NCBI RefSeq assembly: GCF_001742745.1
Contig: NZ_MJAK01000001.1
Coordinates: 620,001-684,000 of the forward strand
DNA length: 64,000 nucleotides
Reading direction: 5' to 3'
DNA from: Curtobacterium sp. ER1/6
GTDB lineage: Bacteria > Actinomycetota > Actinomycetes > Actinomycetales > Microbacteriaceae
The notes beneath the pieces are model-generated. The model ran no database searches and was not told the DNA's origin. It saw only the letters and a program-made list of their open reading frames with translations. Positions 39,578-47,944 of the stretch are shown here, one piece after another. The number at the start of each line of letters is the position of its first letter. Position 1 is the stretch's first letter. Both the position numbers and the translations under genes were made by a program.

Positions 39578-40489
39578 TCAGCTCCGGGTCTGCGGGTGGT
39601 GCTTGGCGAGCAGGAAGACGCCCGTGATGGCGATCACCGCGGCGACGAGGAACCCGAGGACGGCGATCCACGGCGCACCGGCGGCCTCGCCGAGCACGAT
39701 CACGCCGATGCCGACCGCGACGATCGGGTCGATCACCGTCAGGCCCGCGATGACCAGGTCCGCGGAGCCGCTCGAGTACGCGTTCTGCACGAAGTACCCG
39801 CCGAGTGCCGCGGCACCGATCACCCCGACGACCGCGATCGCGGTCAGCCAGTCGAAGGTGCCGCTGAGGAAGCGGTTGAGCACGACCTTGGCGAGCGTGG
39901 CGACGAAGCCGTAGAGCACACCGGCGCCGACGATGTAGTACAGCGCGCTGGCACGCTTCGCCGCGAAGCGGAAGGAGACCAGGACGACGACGAGGACCAC
40001 CGCCAGGACCACCAGGATCGTGACGAGCTGCTGGCGGCTGATCGCGCTCTCGCGGCCGACGACCGCGGCGATGCCGACGAAGATGCCGACACCGACGATG
40101 CAGGTCCACACCGCGCGACGAGCCTGCTGCCCGAGGGGCACGCCGGTCGACCGCGACGAGAACCACGTGGTGATGACGAGCGCGACCGCACCGAGCGGCT
40201 GCACGACGATGAGCGGCGCGTTCGTGATGCTGATGAGCTGCAGGACGACCGCGAGACCGAGCATGAGGGTGCCGAGCACCCACCAGCCGCTCGTCAGCAG
40301 CCCGACGACGTGCCGGACCGAGAGCCCCTTCGACTGGCGACCGAGCCGCGCCTCCACCCGCTGCACCCCGCGGCTCTGGTACTGCGCACCGAGGGAGAGG
40401 AAGACGGCGCCGACGAGCGCGACCGGGATCATCAGGGCCTGGAACGGGGTCAGGTTGACCGCTTCCGGGATCGGCAGGTCCGTCGTCAC
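39578..40489 (-). CDS. DMT-superfamily (EamA/NIPA-like) membrane transporter
   Basis: 303 aa from GTG 40489. Nine or ten hydrophobic segments organised as two repeated halves, typical of drug/metabolite transporters. The segment VGLLTSGWWVLGTLMLGLAVVLQLISI, followed by APLIVVQPLGAVALVITTWFS, matches the DMT/NIPA (putative magnesium transporter) branch, where a conserved Q-P-L-G motif occurs. The basic loop VEARLGRQSKGLSVRH is cytoplasmic. The substrate is unknown. It is divergent from the def gene and may share regulation with the glycosyltransferase downstream, although 91 bases separate them. Confidence 0.8.
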   Translation of the reverse strand: MTTDLPIPEAVNLTPFQALMIPVALVGAVFLSLGAQYQSRGVQRVEARLGRQSKGLSVRHVVGLLTSGWWVLGTLMLGLAVVLQLISITNAPLIVVQPLGAVALVITTWFSSRSTGVPLGQQARRAVWTCIVGVGIFVGIAAVVGRESAISRQQLVTILVVLAVVLVVVLVSFRFAAKRASALYYIVGAGVLYGFVATLAKVVLNRFLSGTFDWLTAIAVVGVIGAAALGGYFVQNAYSSGSADLVIAGLTVIDPIVAVGIGVIVLGEAAGAPWIAVLGFLVAAVIAITGVFLLAKHHPQTRS

Positions 40490-40516
40490 GCGACGAGGCT
40501 ACCGGTGCTGCCCGGA

Positions 40517-40522
40517 TAACCT
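40517..40522 (+). promoter_or_regulatory. Leaderless -10 box of def
   Basis: TAACCT ends six bases before ATG 40529; no Shine-Dalgarno sequence is present. Confidence 0.55.
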
Positions 40523-40528
40523 GGGTGA

Positions 40529-41104
40529 ATGCCCGTCCTCCCCATCCGCATCACCGGTGACCCCGTCCTCCACGAGCGTGCCGCCGAGGTCACCGAGTTC
40601 GACGACGACCTGCGCGCGCTGGTCGACGACATGTTCGCGACCATGGACCTCGCACCCGGCGTGGGGCTGGCCGGGCCGCAGGTCGGCGTCGGCAAGCGGC
40701 TCTTCGTGTACTCGTGGACTGACGACGACGAGGTCCTGCACCGCGGCGTCGCGGTGAACCCGGTCCTCTGGACGACCCCTCTCGTGCCCGAGTCGGTCGA
40801 GGAGCTCGACGAGGACGACGAGTCCGAGGGCTGCCTCTCGATCCCCGGGGAGCGCTTCCCGCTCCGCCGCGCCGAGGGCGTCCTCCTCCGCGCGGTCGAC
40901 GCCGACGGCACCCCGTTCGAGGTCGAGGCGCACGGTTGGCTCGCGCGCATCTTCCAGCACGAGTACGACCACCTCGACGGTGTCCTCTACGCCGACCGCC
41001 TGGTGCACCCGTACGCCAAGCAGGCGGTCAAGGCGGTCCGGAAGAGCAGCTGGGGCACGCCCGGCAAGTCCTGGCTCCCCGGGCGCGACCACCCCGAGGG
41101 CTGA
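40529..41104 (+). CDS. def: Peptide deformylase
   Basis: 191 aa. All three deformylase motifs are present: GVGLAGPQ (44-51), EGCLSIPG (100-107, metal ligand Cys102) and HEYDH (144-148, with His144 and His148 as ligands and Glu145 catalytic). In motif I the usual second Ala is Gly (GLAGPQ), a common actinobacterial variant. It removes the N-formyl group from nascent proteins in the cytoplasm. Length is normal. Leaderless promoter TAACCT. No fmt gene is adjacent. It converges with a lipoprotein gene, separated by 31 bases containing one unpaired arm of the dispersed repeat. Confidence 0.95.
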   Translation: MPVLPIRITGDPVLHERAAEVTEFDDDLRALVDDMFATMDLAPGVGLAGPQVGVGKRLFVYSWTDDDEVLHRGVAVNPVLWTTPLVPESVEELDEDDESEGCLSIPGERFPLRRAEGVLLRAVDADGTPFEVEAHGWLARIFQHEYDHLDGVLYADRLVHPYAKQAVKAVRKSSWGTPGKSWLPGRDHPEG

Positions 41105-41116
41105 CGGCGCGCAGCC

Positions 41117-41135
41117 GGCGGACGGGAGGCGCGGC
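41117..41135. repeat. Half-copy of the GACGGGAGGCGCGG repeat
   Basis: A single arm (GCGGACGGGAGGCGCGGC) lies between convergent genes without a partner arm, so it cannot form the usual hairpin. Confidence 0.6.
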
Positions 41136-41621
41136 TCAGCCCCGGTAGGTCGCCAGCGCCCGGCGCAGGTGGTCGTGTTCCGGGTGTCCGGGGCAGTACT
41201 CGAGGAGCCCGGCCGCCAGGTGTGCCTGCTCGTCCGTGGTGACCGCCGTGTCCCACGGCGCGACACCGCGCTCCGCGCAGGTCGCGGCGAGCTCCCGCAG
41301 GTCGACGTGGTCGTCGGTGGCCCGGACGGCGGCCTGCTGCTGCGCCGACATCCCGGACCCCGTGATGGGCTTGGCCGTGCAGTCGGCCCGCTCCGCCTCC
41401 CACGCCGCGGCGTACGTCGTGAAGGTCTCCGTCGCCTCACCGGCATCGGTCGAGCAGACGAATGCGAAGACGATCGGGGCGCTACCGGAGGCCGAGACCT
41501 CGGCCTGGGTGGTGCCGTCGAGCGACTCCTCGGGCTCGGTCTGCCCCGTCGTGCACGCGCTCAGGCCCAGGGCGCCGAGGACGACGAGTCCCGCGGCGAG
41601 GGCTCGACGGGCGGTGATCAC
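41136..41621 (-). CDS. Secreted lipoprotein, unknown function
   Basis: 161 aa from GTG 41621, with TAGCGT six bases upstream (leaderless). A signal peptide ends in the lipobox LGLSAC, so Cys23 is lipidated. The mature protein is mostly helical, with Cys56, Cys81, Cys114 and Cys142 for likely disulfides and a His-rich end (YCPGHPEHDHLRRAL, 141-155). No domain is recognised. It resembles small actinobacterial lipoproteins with a DUF2510-free exported helical domain. Outer face of the cytoplasmic membrane. Convergent with def. Confidence 0.7.
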   Translation of the reverse strand: MITARRALAAGLVVLGALGLSACTTGQTEPEESLDGTTQAEVSASGSAPIVFAFVCSTDAGEATETFTTYAAAWEAERADCTAKPITGSGMSAQQQAAVRATDDHVDLRELAATCAERGVAPWDTAVTTDEQAHLAAGLLEYCPGHPEHDHLRRALATYRG

Positions 41622-41768
41622 CTGTGAACGCTAACAGCTTCCGGCCGCGTCCCACCTGCGAAGGCCGGAAGCCGAGCCTCGGCTCCGCGGACGTCTTCGC
41701 GACTCCTGGACCGCGAGAGTGTCCGCAGGGGCGAGGCTCGCCGCCGCGTCGGCCCACGGGACAGACGA

Positions 41769-41798
41769 GAGGCCCCCACCGTGAACGGTGGGGGCCTC
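41769..41798 (-). terminator. tRNA-Asn terminator
   Basis: GAGGCCCCCACCG and CGGTGGGGGCCTC form a 13-bp stem with loop TGAA, eight bases downstream of the tRNA on the minus strand. Confidence 0.85.
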
Positions 41799-41806
41799 GT
41801 CTCCTG

Positions 41807-41879
41807 CTCCCCGAGTTGGACTCGAACCAACAACCTGCCGGTTAACAGCCGGCTGCTCTGCCAATTGAGCTATCGAGGA
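41807..41879 (-). tRNA. tRNA-Asn (anticodon GUU)
   Basis: 73-nt cloverleaf: acceptor TCCTCGA with TCGGGGA, D arm TAGCTCAATTGGCAGAGC, anticodon stem-loop GCCGGCTGTTAACCGGC with GTT, T arm GTTGGTTCGAGTCCAAC. The two bases after the discriminator are CA, not a full CCA. Confidence 0.95.
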
Positions 41880-42003
41880 TCACTGTCCGCTGGCGAATGT
41901 CGTGCGAACAACGGGTAACAGCATAGCAGCACCCCGAGCCCTGTCCGTGCATCCGCCGCGCATCCCGGGCGCGCCGTGTCCACCGCGGCCCGCTCGGGGT
42001 CGG

Positions 42004-43017
42004 TCAGTAGCCGGCGGTCGGGTCCACCACCCCGACGAAACCGTCTCCCGTGCCGGACAGGAACGCTCCGGTGTTCGTCCGCACCCGCTCGGCGAGGAGC
42101 GGCGCCACCATGTCCGGCGTGTCCGCCTGGTGCGGCGTGATGATCGCCCCGGGCTCGCTCCAGAGCGGGTGCCCGTCGGGCAGCGGCTCGGGGTCGGTCA
42201 CGTCGAGCCCCGCTGCGGCGATCTGCCCCTCGCGGAGCGCGGTCACGAGCGCGTCGGTGTCGACCAGGCCGCCGCGGGCGATGTTCACGAGCCGTGCGGA
42301 GGGCTTCATGATGCGGAACTGCTCCGCCCCGAACAGCTTCGACGTGCCCGCGGTCATCGCCGCGGCGACCACGACGACGTCGGCGTCCGGCAGCACGTCG
42401 TCGAGCGCGTCGGTCGTCACCGTGCGGTCGGCGCCCGGCACCGGGTCCGACGACCGGCGCACCACCGTGACGGACACCTCGAACGGCGCCACCAGTCGGA
42501 TGTACTCGAGCGCGATGCCGCCCGCGCCGACCACGACGACGTTCCGCCCGTAGAGCGAGACCCCCTCGGGCTCGGTGGCCCACGACGTCGCCCGGGCCCG
42601 CTGCTGCAGCACCCGGAGGGTCCCGAGCGTCAGCGCGAGCGCGTGCTCGGCGACGGGTTCCGCGTAGGCGCCCTTCGCCGAGGTGAACAGCACCCGGTCA
42701 CCGTGCTCCGCGATGAGGTGCGCGAAGGCGTCGACGCCGGCGAAGGGCAGCTGCACCCAGCCGACCCCCGGAGCGCGGGACAGCGCTGCCGCGAGCCCGT
42801 CGGGGTCGCGCGCGTCGAGCCACACGATGCCGCGGGTGTCGTCGCCGAGCTCCCCCACCGTGCCGCCCGCCGTCCGGACCGCCTCGACGTGCAGGTCGGC
42901 TGCCCGCGGCAGGATCGCCACCGGCCCGGCCGTCGGCGCGTCGACCGGCAGCGGCGCCCCGGCGTCGGTGACGACCGCACGGTGGCCGCGGGTGCCGGAC
43001 GGGGCGGTGGGGCTCAT
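42004..43017 (-). CDS. D-2-hydroxyacid dehydrogenase
   Basis: 337 aa; the ATG at 43017 overlaps the upstream ATPase stop. NAD-dependent D-2-hydroxyacid dehydrogenase fold: GAGGIA (164-169) cofactor turn, Arg248 (NIARGG), Glu277 (DPEPLP) and His296 (ITPHQAD), the catalytic trio. The N-terminal substrate domain (SPVAILPRAADLHVEAVRTAGG) resembles the GhrA/phosphoglycerate-dehydrogenase-like group. It reduces a 2-oxo acid or oxidises a D-hydroxy acid; substrate not evident. As last gene of the ABC-transporter operon it could process an imported compound, which is inference. Confidence 0.88.
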   Translation of the reverse strand: MSPTAPSGTRGHRAVVTDAGAPLPVDAPTAGPVAILPRAADLHVEAVRTAGGTVGELGDDTRGIVWLDARDPDGLAAALSRAPGVGWVQLPFAGVDAFAHLIAEHGDRVLFTSAKGAYAEPVAEHALALTLGTLRVLQQRARATSWATEPEGVSLYGRNVVVVGAGGIALEYIRLVAPFEVSVTVVRRSSDPVPGADRTVTTDALDDVLPDADVVVVAAAMTAGTSKLFGAEQFRIMKPSARLVNIARGGLVDTDALVTALREGQIAAAGLDVTDPEPLPDGHPLWSEPGAIITPHQADTPDMVAPLLAERVRTNTGAFLSGTGDGFVGVVDPTAGY

Positions 43018-43946
43018 GCGTTCTCCTGACGGTCGGAGCGGGGACCGGTGCCCGCGGCGACCGGTCGACGCGGGGCGGACGAGCGACGGGGTGCGGCCGG
43101 GGCGGCGGGCCGACGCTTCACCGGTCGCGCGGCGGTCGCGGCGAGGGTCTTGACGTAGGGGTCGACGGGGTTGTCGAGGACCTCGTCGAAGGTGCCGAGA
43201 CCGACCAGGCGGCTCTCGGCCATGATGCCGACGCGGTCGGCGAGGGCACGGGCCTCGCGGAGGTCGCTCGACACCACCACCGCCGAGAACTGTCGCCCGA
43301 CCTGCAGGTTCGCGAGTGCCTCGAGCACGGACTGGCGGACGAGGACGTCGACGCCGCGCGCCGGTTCGTCGGCGACGAGGAGCTGGGGCTCGAGGACGAG
43401 CGCACGGGCCAGGGCGACGCGCTGCCGCTGTCCGCTCGAGAGCTCCCACGTGTTGAGGCGCATGACGCCGAGCGGCAGGTGCACGGCGTCGACCAGGCGC
43501 GCCACCATGAGGCCGGCCTGCTTGCGGTCGAAGCGGCGGTCCCGCACGTAGATGGGCTCCGCGATGGCCTCGCCGACGGTCAGGTCGGGGCTGAGCCGGT
43601 CGGCGGCGTCCTGCGGCAGGTACCCGATGCGGCCGGTCAGGCGCTGCGCCTTGCGTGACGCCGGCCGGAGCCCGCGGACCTTCTGCCCGAGCACGGTGAG
43701 CTCACCGCCGACGACCTGGCGACGGTGCGCGCCCTCGCCCTCGCCGGTGGCTCCGAGCTGCCCCGCGACGGCGGCCGCGAACGTGGACTTCCCGGACCCG
43801 GACTCACCGAGGAGCGCCAGGATCTCGCCCTGCCGGACGGTGAGGCTGACGCCGTCCACCGCTCGGATCGGTGCCGAGCCGCGCACGCCCCGGTACTCGA
43901 TCGACACGTCGTCTGCGACGACCGCCGGGCCGTTCACCGCGATCAT
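43014..43946 (-). CDS. ABC transporter ATP-binding protein lacking the H-loop histidine
   Basis: 310 aa from ATG 43946. Peptide/nickel-type ATPase: Walker A GESGSGKS (47-54), Q-loop Gln112 (GYLPQD), signature LSSGQ (169-173), Walker B LLVADEP (189-195) with catalytic Glu194. The H-loop, which normally reads S-H-D, is SSD here with Ser227, so ATP hydrolysis may be impaired. The D-loop ARGVD replaces SALD. A Pro/Arg-rich C-terminal tail (PVKRRPAAPAAPRR) is disordered. It lies after the inverted repeat that follows the fused ATPase gene, and is the fifth gene of the operon; its role beside two normal ATPase domains may be regulatory. Confidence 0.85.
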   Translation of the reverse strand: MIAVNGPAVVADDVSIEYRGVRGSAPIRAVDGVSLTVRQGEILALLGESGSGKSTFAAAVAGQLGATGEGEGAHRRQVVGGELTVLGQKVRGLRPASRKAQRLTGRIGYLPQDAADRLSPDLTVGEAIAEPIYVRDRRFDRKQAGLMVARLVDAVHLPLGVMRLNTWELSSGQRQRVALARALVLEPQLLVADEPARGVDVLVRQSVLEALANLQVGRQFSAVVVSSDLREARALADRVGIMAESRLVGLGTFDEVLDNPVDPYVKTLAATAARPVKRRPAAPAAPRRSSAPRRPVAAGTGPRSDRQENA

Positions 43947-44030
43947 GGGTCCCCTTCCGCGCCGCCCCTGGCGACGGTGTGCGACGGACCGGGATCAGCG
44001 GACACGTCCTGTGTGGTGCGGTGGAGCCGA

Positions 44031-44081
44031 CGGACGGGAGGCGCGACGCGCGTCGACGACGCGGGTCGCGCCTCCCGTCCG
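44031..44081 (-). terminator. Inverted-repeat hairpin (GACGGGAGGCGCGG family) inside the ABC operon
   Basis: CGGACGGGAGGCGCGAC and its complement (GTCGCGCCTCCCGTCCG) flank a loop with GCGCGTCGACGACGCG. It lies 12 bases past the stop of the fused ATPase gene and 85 bases before the start of the extra ATPase, so expression of the last two genes is probably lower. Confidence 0.75.
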
Positions 44082-44092
44082 GTCACGTCGGG

Positions 44093-45778
44093 TCAGGACC
44101 CGGCGTTCTCCAGTTCGACCAGCGTACGCCGTCGCTCCGCCTGTTCAGCCGGGTCCGGCACGGGCAGCGACGCCAGGAGCCGCTGCGTGTAGGGGTGCTG
44201 CGGTGCGCCGAGGACCTGGGCCGTCGTACCGGTCTCGACCAGGTCGCCGCGGTAGAGCACCGCGATCCGGTCGGACAGGGCCCCGACGACGGCGAGGTCG
44301 TGGCTGATGAACAGCGACGCGAACCCGAGGTCCTGCTGGAGCTCCAGGAAGAGCTCGAGCACCCGCGCCTGCACCGACACGTCGAGCGCGCTCGTCGGTT
44401 CGTCCGCCACGAGCAGCTTCGGCCGGAGTGCGATCGACCGCGCGAGCGAGGCGCGCTGCCGCTGCCCGCCGGACAGCTCGTGCGGGTACCGGTCGCCGTA
44501 GGACGCCGGCAGCTGCACCATCTCGAGCAGTTCCCCGACCCGCTTGCGGGCGGCACGCGGGTTCCGCACCTCGCCGTGCACGACGAGCGGTTCGGCGACG
44601 CACTCGGCGATGGTGAGGAGCGGGTTGAACGAGGTCGCCGGGTCCTGGAAGACGAACCCGATGTCCTTGCGGTGCCGCTTGAAGTCCCGCTCGCGGTACC
44701 CGAGCATCTCGGTGCCGAGGACGTCGAGCGACCCGCCGGTGATCCGGGTCAGGCCCGCGATGGCCCGGCCGATCGTGGTCTTGCCGGAGCCCGACTCCCC
44801 CACCAGGCCGAGCACCTCGCCGGGACGGATGTCGAGGTCGACGCCCTTGACGGCCCGGAAGGCCGGCGCACCCAGGCGCCCCGGGTACTCGATCTCGAGG
44901 CCCTTCGCGCTGACGAGCGGCGCGACCTCGGACGCGATCGCGGCACGGCGGGCGGTGCCCGTCGACGCCTCGAGCCGGGGCACGGCGGCGAGCAGGCGCT
45001 TCGTGTAGTCCGCCTGCGGCGACGCGAACAGCTGCGCGACGGGCGCCTCCTCGACGACCTCGCCCTGGTACATGACCGCGACACGGTCGGCGAGGTCGGC
45101 GACGACGCCCATGTTGTGCGTGATGATCACGATCGCCGCGCCGAACTCGTCGCGGCAACGCCGGAGCAGGTCGAGGATCTCGGCCTGCACGGTGACGTCG
45201 AGTGCCGTCGTGGGTTCGTCGGCGATGATGACGCTCGGCTCGAGGGCGAGCGCACTCGCGATGACGACGCGCTGCTTCTGCCCGCCCGAGAACTGGTGCG
45301 GGTAGTGGTCGACCCGCTTCTCCGGGTCCGGGATGCCGACGCGGCGCAGGTAGTCGATCGCCTTCGCGCGCGCCTCCTTCTTGCCGACGCCGCCGTGGGC
45401 GCGGAGCCCCTCGGCGATCTGCCACCCGACCGTGAAGACCGGGTTGAGGGCGGTCGACGGTTCCTGGAAGACCATCGCGCCGGCGGTCCCGCGGAGCTCG
45501 CGGAGCTTCGCGGCACCGACCGACACGACGTCGGTGCCGTCGAGGTACACCGCACCGCCGAGCGTCGCGGTCTCGGGCATGAGCCGCAGCATGCTGCGGG
45601 CCGTGACCGACTTGCCGGACCCGGACTCGCCGACGAGGGCGAGGACCTCGCCCGGGCGGACGTCGAGGCTGACGCCCTTCACCGCGTCGACGGCGCCGTT
45701 GTCGGTCGCGAAGGTGACGGTCAGGTCGTCGACGACGGCGACGGGACCGCCCTGCTGGTCGTGCGTCGCGTCGGTCAT
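44093..45778 (-). CDS. Fused dual ATPase of a peptide-type ABC importer (DppD-DppF-like)
   Basis: 561 aa; ATG 45778 overlaps the permease stop. Two complete peptide/nickel-type ATPase halves are joined. First (about 12-270): GESGSGKS, VFQEPSTALNPVF Q-loop, FSGGQKQRV signature, IIADEPTTALDV Walker B and THN H-loop. Second (about 300-555): GESGSGKT, VFQDPATSFNP, LSGGQRQRA, LVADEPTSALDV and SHD. Both half-sites are therefore competent. The fusion replaces separate DppD and DppF subunits and is common in Actinobacteria. It powers the two downstream-encoded permeases; imported solute is probably an oligopeptide or a metal chelate. Confidence 0.92.
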   Translation of the reverse strand: MTDATHDQQGGPVAVVDDLTVTFATDNGAVDAVKGVSLDVRPGEVLALVGESGSGKSVTARSMLRLMPETATLGGAVYLDGTDVVSVGAAKLRELRGTAGAMVFQEPSTALNPVFTVGWQIAEGLRAHGGVGKKEARAKAIDYLRRVGIPDPEKRVDHYPHQFSGGQKQRVVIASALALEPSVIIADEPTTALDVTVQAEILDLLRRCRDEFGAAIVIITHNMGVVADLADRVAVMYQGEVVEEAPVAQLFASPQADYTKRLLAAVPRLEASTGTARRAAIASEVAPLVSAKGLEIEYPGRLGAPAFRAVKGVDLDIRPGEVLGLVGESGSGKTTIGRAIAGLTRITGGSLDVLGTEMLGYRERDFKRHRKDIGFVFQDPATSFNPLLTIAECVAEPLVVHGEVRNPRAARKRVGELLEMVQLPASYGDRYPHELSGGQRQRASLARSIALRPKLLVADEPTSALDVSVQARVLELFLELQQDLGFASLFISHDLAVVGALSDRIAVLYRGDLVETGTTAQVLGAPQHPYTQRLLASLPVPDPAEQAERRRTLVELENAGS

Positions 45779-46773
45779 GCCGCCGCTCCTTCCGTGCCGG
45801 TGCCCCGCTGCTTCGTCGACACCAGCTGCTTCAGGCGACGGCGTGCGCGCAGGCGCGGGTCCGAGATGTCGTTGAGGCTCTCGCCGATGAAGGTCACGCC
45901 GAGCACGAGCACGACGATCGCGACGCCCGGGAAGACGCCCGTCCACCAGACGCCCGACGCGACGTCGGACAGGGCGCGGCTGAGGTCGTAGCCCCACTCC
46001 GCGCCGGCGGTCGGTCCGATGCCGAAGCCCAGGAAGCCGAGGCCCGCCAGGGTCAGGATCGCGTCGCTCGCGTTGAGCGTGAGGATGAGCGGCAGCGACC
46101 GCGTGGAGTTCCGGAGCACGTGCCGGGTCATGATGCGCCACGGGTTCGTGCCGATCACCCGCGCCGACTCGACGAACGCCTCGTTCTTCAGGCGCACCGC
46201 CTCGGCCCGGACGACCCGGAAGTACTGCGGCACGTACACGACGGTGATCGAGATCGCCGCCGCGACGATGCCGCCGGTGTAGCTCGAGTTGCCGCCGGAG
46301 ATGACGATCGAGACGACGATCGCGAGCAGCAGCGACGGGAACGCGTAGATCGCGTCCGCCACGACCACGAGGACGCGGTCGAGCCAGCCGCCGATGTAGC
46401 CGGAGACCATGCCGAGGACCACGCCGACGCTGATCGAGACGACCACCGCGACGATCACGACGAGGACCGCGGTGCGAGCGCCGAACACGGTGCGGCTGAA
46501 CACGTCGAACCCGCCGACGGTCGTGCCCCAGATGTGCTCGGGGCTCGGCGGCGCGGTCCGCGGGAAGCCCTGGCCGTCCGCGCCCTGCAGCTGGCCGAAG
46601 CCGTACGGGGCGATGAGCGGCGCGGCGATCGCGACGACGAGGTACAGGGCGCAGATGACCACGCCGGTGACGAGCATGGCGCGCTGCCAGCCGGTGCTCC
46701 TGCGGAGCTGGACCACCACGGGCAGCCGCTTCCAGAGCGGCTCGTGGCGGTCGACGAGCGAGGTGTCGGCCAT
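45775..46773 (-). CDS. ABC transporter permease (DppC-like)
   Basis: 332 aa from ATG 46773, overlapping the ATPase start by ATGA. Membrane-spanning segments begin near 30-55 and the rest lies in a conserved permease domain: GFDVFSRTVFGARTAVLVVIV, VLGMVSGYIGGWLDRVL and the EAA loop EAVRLKNEAFVESARVIGTNPWRIMTRHVLRN, which contacts the ATPase. DVASGVWWTGVFPGVAIVVLVLGVTFIGESLNDISDPRLR at the end is typical of DppC/OppC. The N-terminal 25 residues are cytoplasmic and basic. It forms a heterodimer with the permease encoded two bases upstream. Confidence 0.92.
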   Translation of the reverse strand: MADTSLVDRHEPLWKRLPVVVQLRRSTGWQRAMLVTGVVICALYLVVAIAAPLIAPYGFGQLQGADGQGFPRTAPPSPEHIWGTTVGGFDVFSRTVFGARTAVLVVIVAVVVSISVGVVLGMVSGYIGGWLDRVLVVVADAIYAFPSLLLAIVVSIVISGGNSSYTGGIVAAAISITVVYVPQYFRVVRAEAVRLKNEAFVESARVIGTNPWRIMTRHVLRNSTRSLPLILTLNASDAILTLAGLGFLGFGIGPTAGAEWGYDLSRALSDVASGVWWTGVFPGVAIVVLVLGVTFIGESLNDISDPRLRARRRLKQLVSTKQRGTGTEGAAA

Positions 46774-46775
46774 CG

Positions 46776-47873
46776 CTAGAACCTCACTCTCGGGTCGATC
46801 AGGGCGGCCACGACGTCGACGACGAAGTTCGTCACGGCGACGATCACGGCGAGCATCGCGACGATGCCCTGCACGGCGACGAAGTCGCGGGCCGACAGGT
46901 ACTGGTTCAGCTCGAAGCCGAGCCCCCGCCAGCCGAAGGTGGTCTCGGTGAGGACCGAGCCGCCGAGCAGCATGGCGATCTGCAGCCCCATCACGGTGAT
47001 GATCGGGACCAGCGCCGGACGGAACGCGTGCGTCCGGACGAGCCGCGCCTCCCGGACCCCGCGCGAACGTGCGGCGTCGACGTACTCGGACCCGAGCGTG
47101 CCGATCATGTTCGCCCGGACGAGGCGGAGGAAGATGCCGGCCGTGAGCAGACCGAGGGTCAGTGCCGGCAGGACGGCGTGCGACAGCACGTCCCCGATGA
47201 CCTGGGCGTTGCCGGTGCGGAGCGCGTCGACGATGTAGATGCCGGTCGCGCCGGGGATGTTGTCGAGGATCAGCGACACCCGCGTCGAGGCGCGGTCGCC
47301 CAGCGGCAGCCAGCCGAGCCACACCGAGAAGACGAGCTTGAGCAGCAGACCGCCGAAGAACACCGGGGTCGCGTAGGTGAGGATCGCGAGGGCGCGGAAG
47401 AGCACGTCCGGCCACTTGTCGCGGACGTAGGCGGCGAGCATGCCGAGCGGGATGCCGAGCACGAGGGCCACGATGAGCGCCCAGAACACGAGCTCGGCGG
47501 TCGCCCCGCCGTACGTGACGATGATGTCGGTGATCGGGCGGTTGTCGGTGGACGTCGTCCCGAAGTCACCGCGGACGATGTTGCCGAGGTACTCGAGGTA
47601 CTGCACGAACACCGGGCGGTCGTACCCGGCGGCGTGCAGGCGTTCCTGCAGCTGCGACGGCGTGAGCCGACCGCCGACCGAGGCCGTGATCGGGTTGCCG
47701 ATGACGCGCATCAGGAAGAAGACGAGCGTCACCAGGATGAACACCGTCGGGAAGATGAGGAGGAACCGGACGAGGATGTACCGGCCGAGCCCGCCGCCAC
47801 CGCCCCCGGCACGTCGCTGTGCCTGGGGTTTCGTGGGCTCGGACTCGATCGCCTCCGGAGTGGTGAGGGTCAC
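46776..47873 (-). CDS. ABC transporter permease (DppB-like)
   Basis: 365 aa from GTG 47873. DppB/OppB topology: one span near residues 30-53 (RFLLIFPTVFILVTLVFFLMR), a periplasmic domain, then five more spans with the EAA loop EYVDAARSRGVREARLVRTHAFRPALVP. A poly-Gly stretch (AGGGGGGLG) in the cytoplasmic N-terminus is low-complexity. The conserved VLTETTFGWRGLGFELNQYL and the final VVAALIDPRVRF are typical. Its start is 29 bases after a strong hairpin that separates it from the substrate-binding protein gene. Confidence 0.92.
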   Translation of the reverse strand: MTLTTPEAIESEPTKPQAQRRAGGGGGGLGRYILVRFLLIFPTVFILVTLVFFLMRVIGNPITASVGGRLTPSQLQERLHAAGYDRPVFVQYLEYLGNIVRGDFGTTSTDNRPITDIIVTYGGATAELVFWALIVALVLGIPLGMLAAYVRDKWPDVLFRALAILTYATPVFFGGLLLKLVFSVWLGWLPLGDRASTRVSLILDNIPGATGIYIVDALRTGNAQVIGDVLSHAVLPALTLGLLTAGIFLRLVRANMIGTLGSEYVDAARSRGVREARLVRTHAFRPALVPIITVMGLQIAMLLGGSVLTETTFGWRGLGFELNQYLSARDFVAVQGIVAMLAVIVAVTNFVVDVVAALIDPRVRF

Positions 47874-47900
47874 GGGGTTGATGCCTTTCGGGACGTGACC

Positions 47901-47929
47901 AGGGGGCGTTCCTCGTGGGAACGCCCCCT
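47901..47929 (-). terminator. Attenuating hairpin between binding-protein and permease genes
   Basis: AGGGGGCGTTCC (47901-47912) and GGAACGCCCCCT (47918-47929) form a perfect 12-bp stem with loop TCGTG. It is intergenic within the ABC operon and lacks a T-tract, so it likely sets a higher level of binding protein than of permeases. Confidence 0.75.
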
Positions 47930-47944
47930 GGTGTCCGGTGGGTG

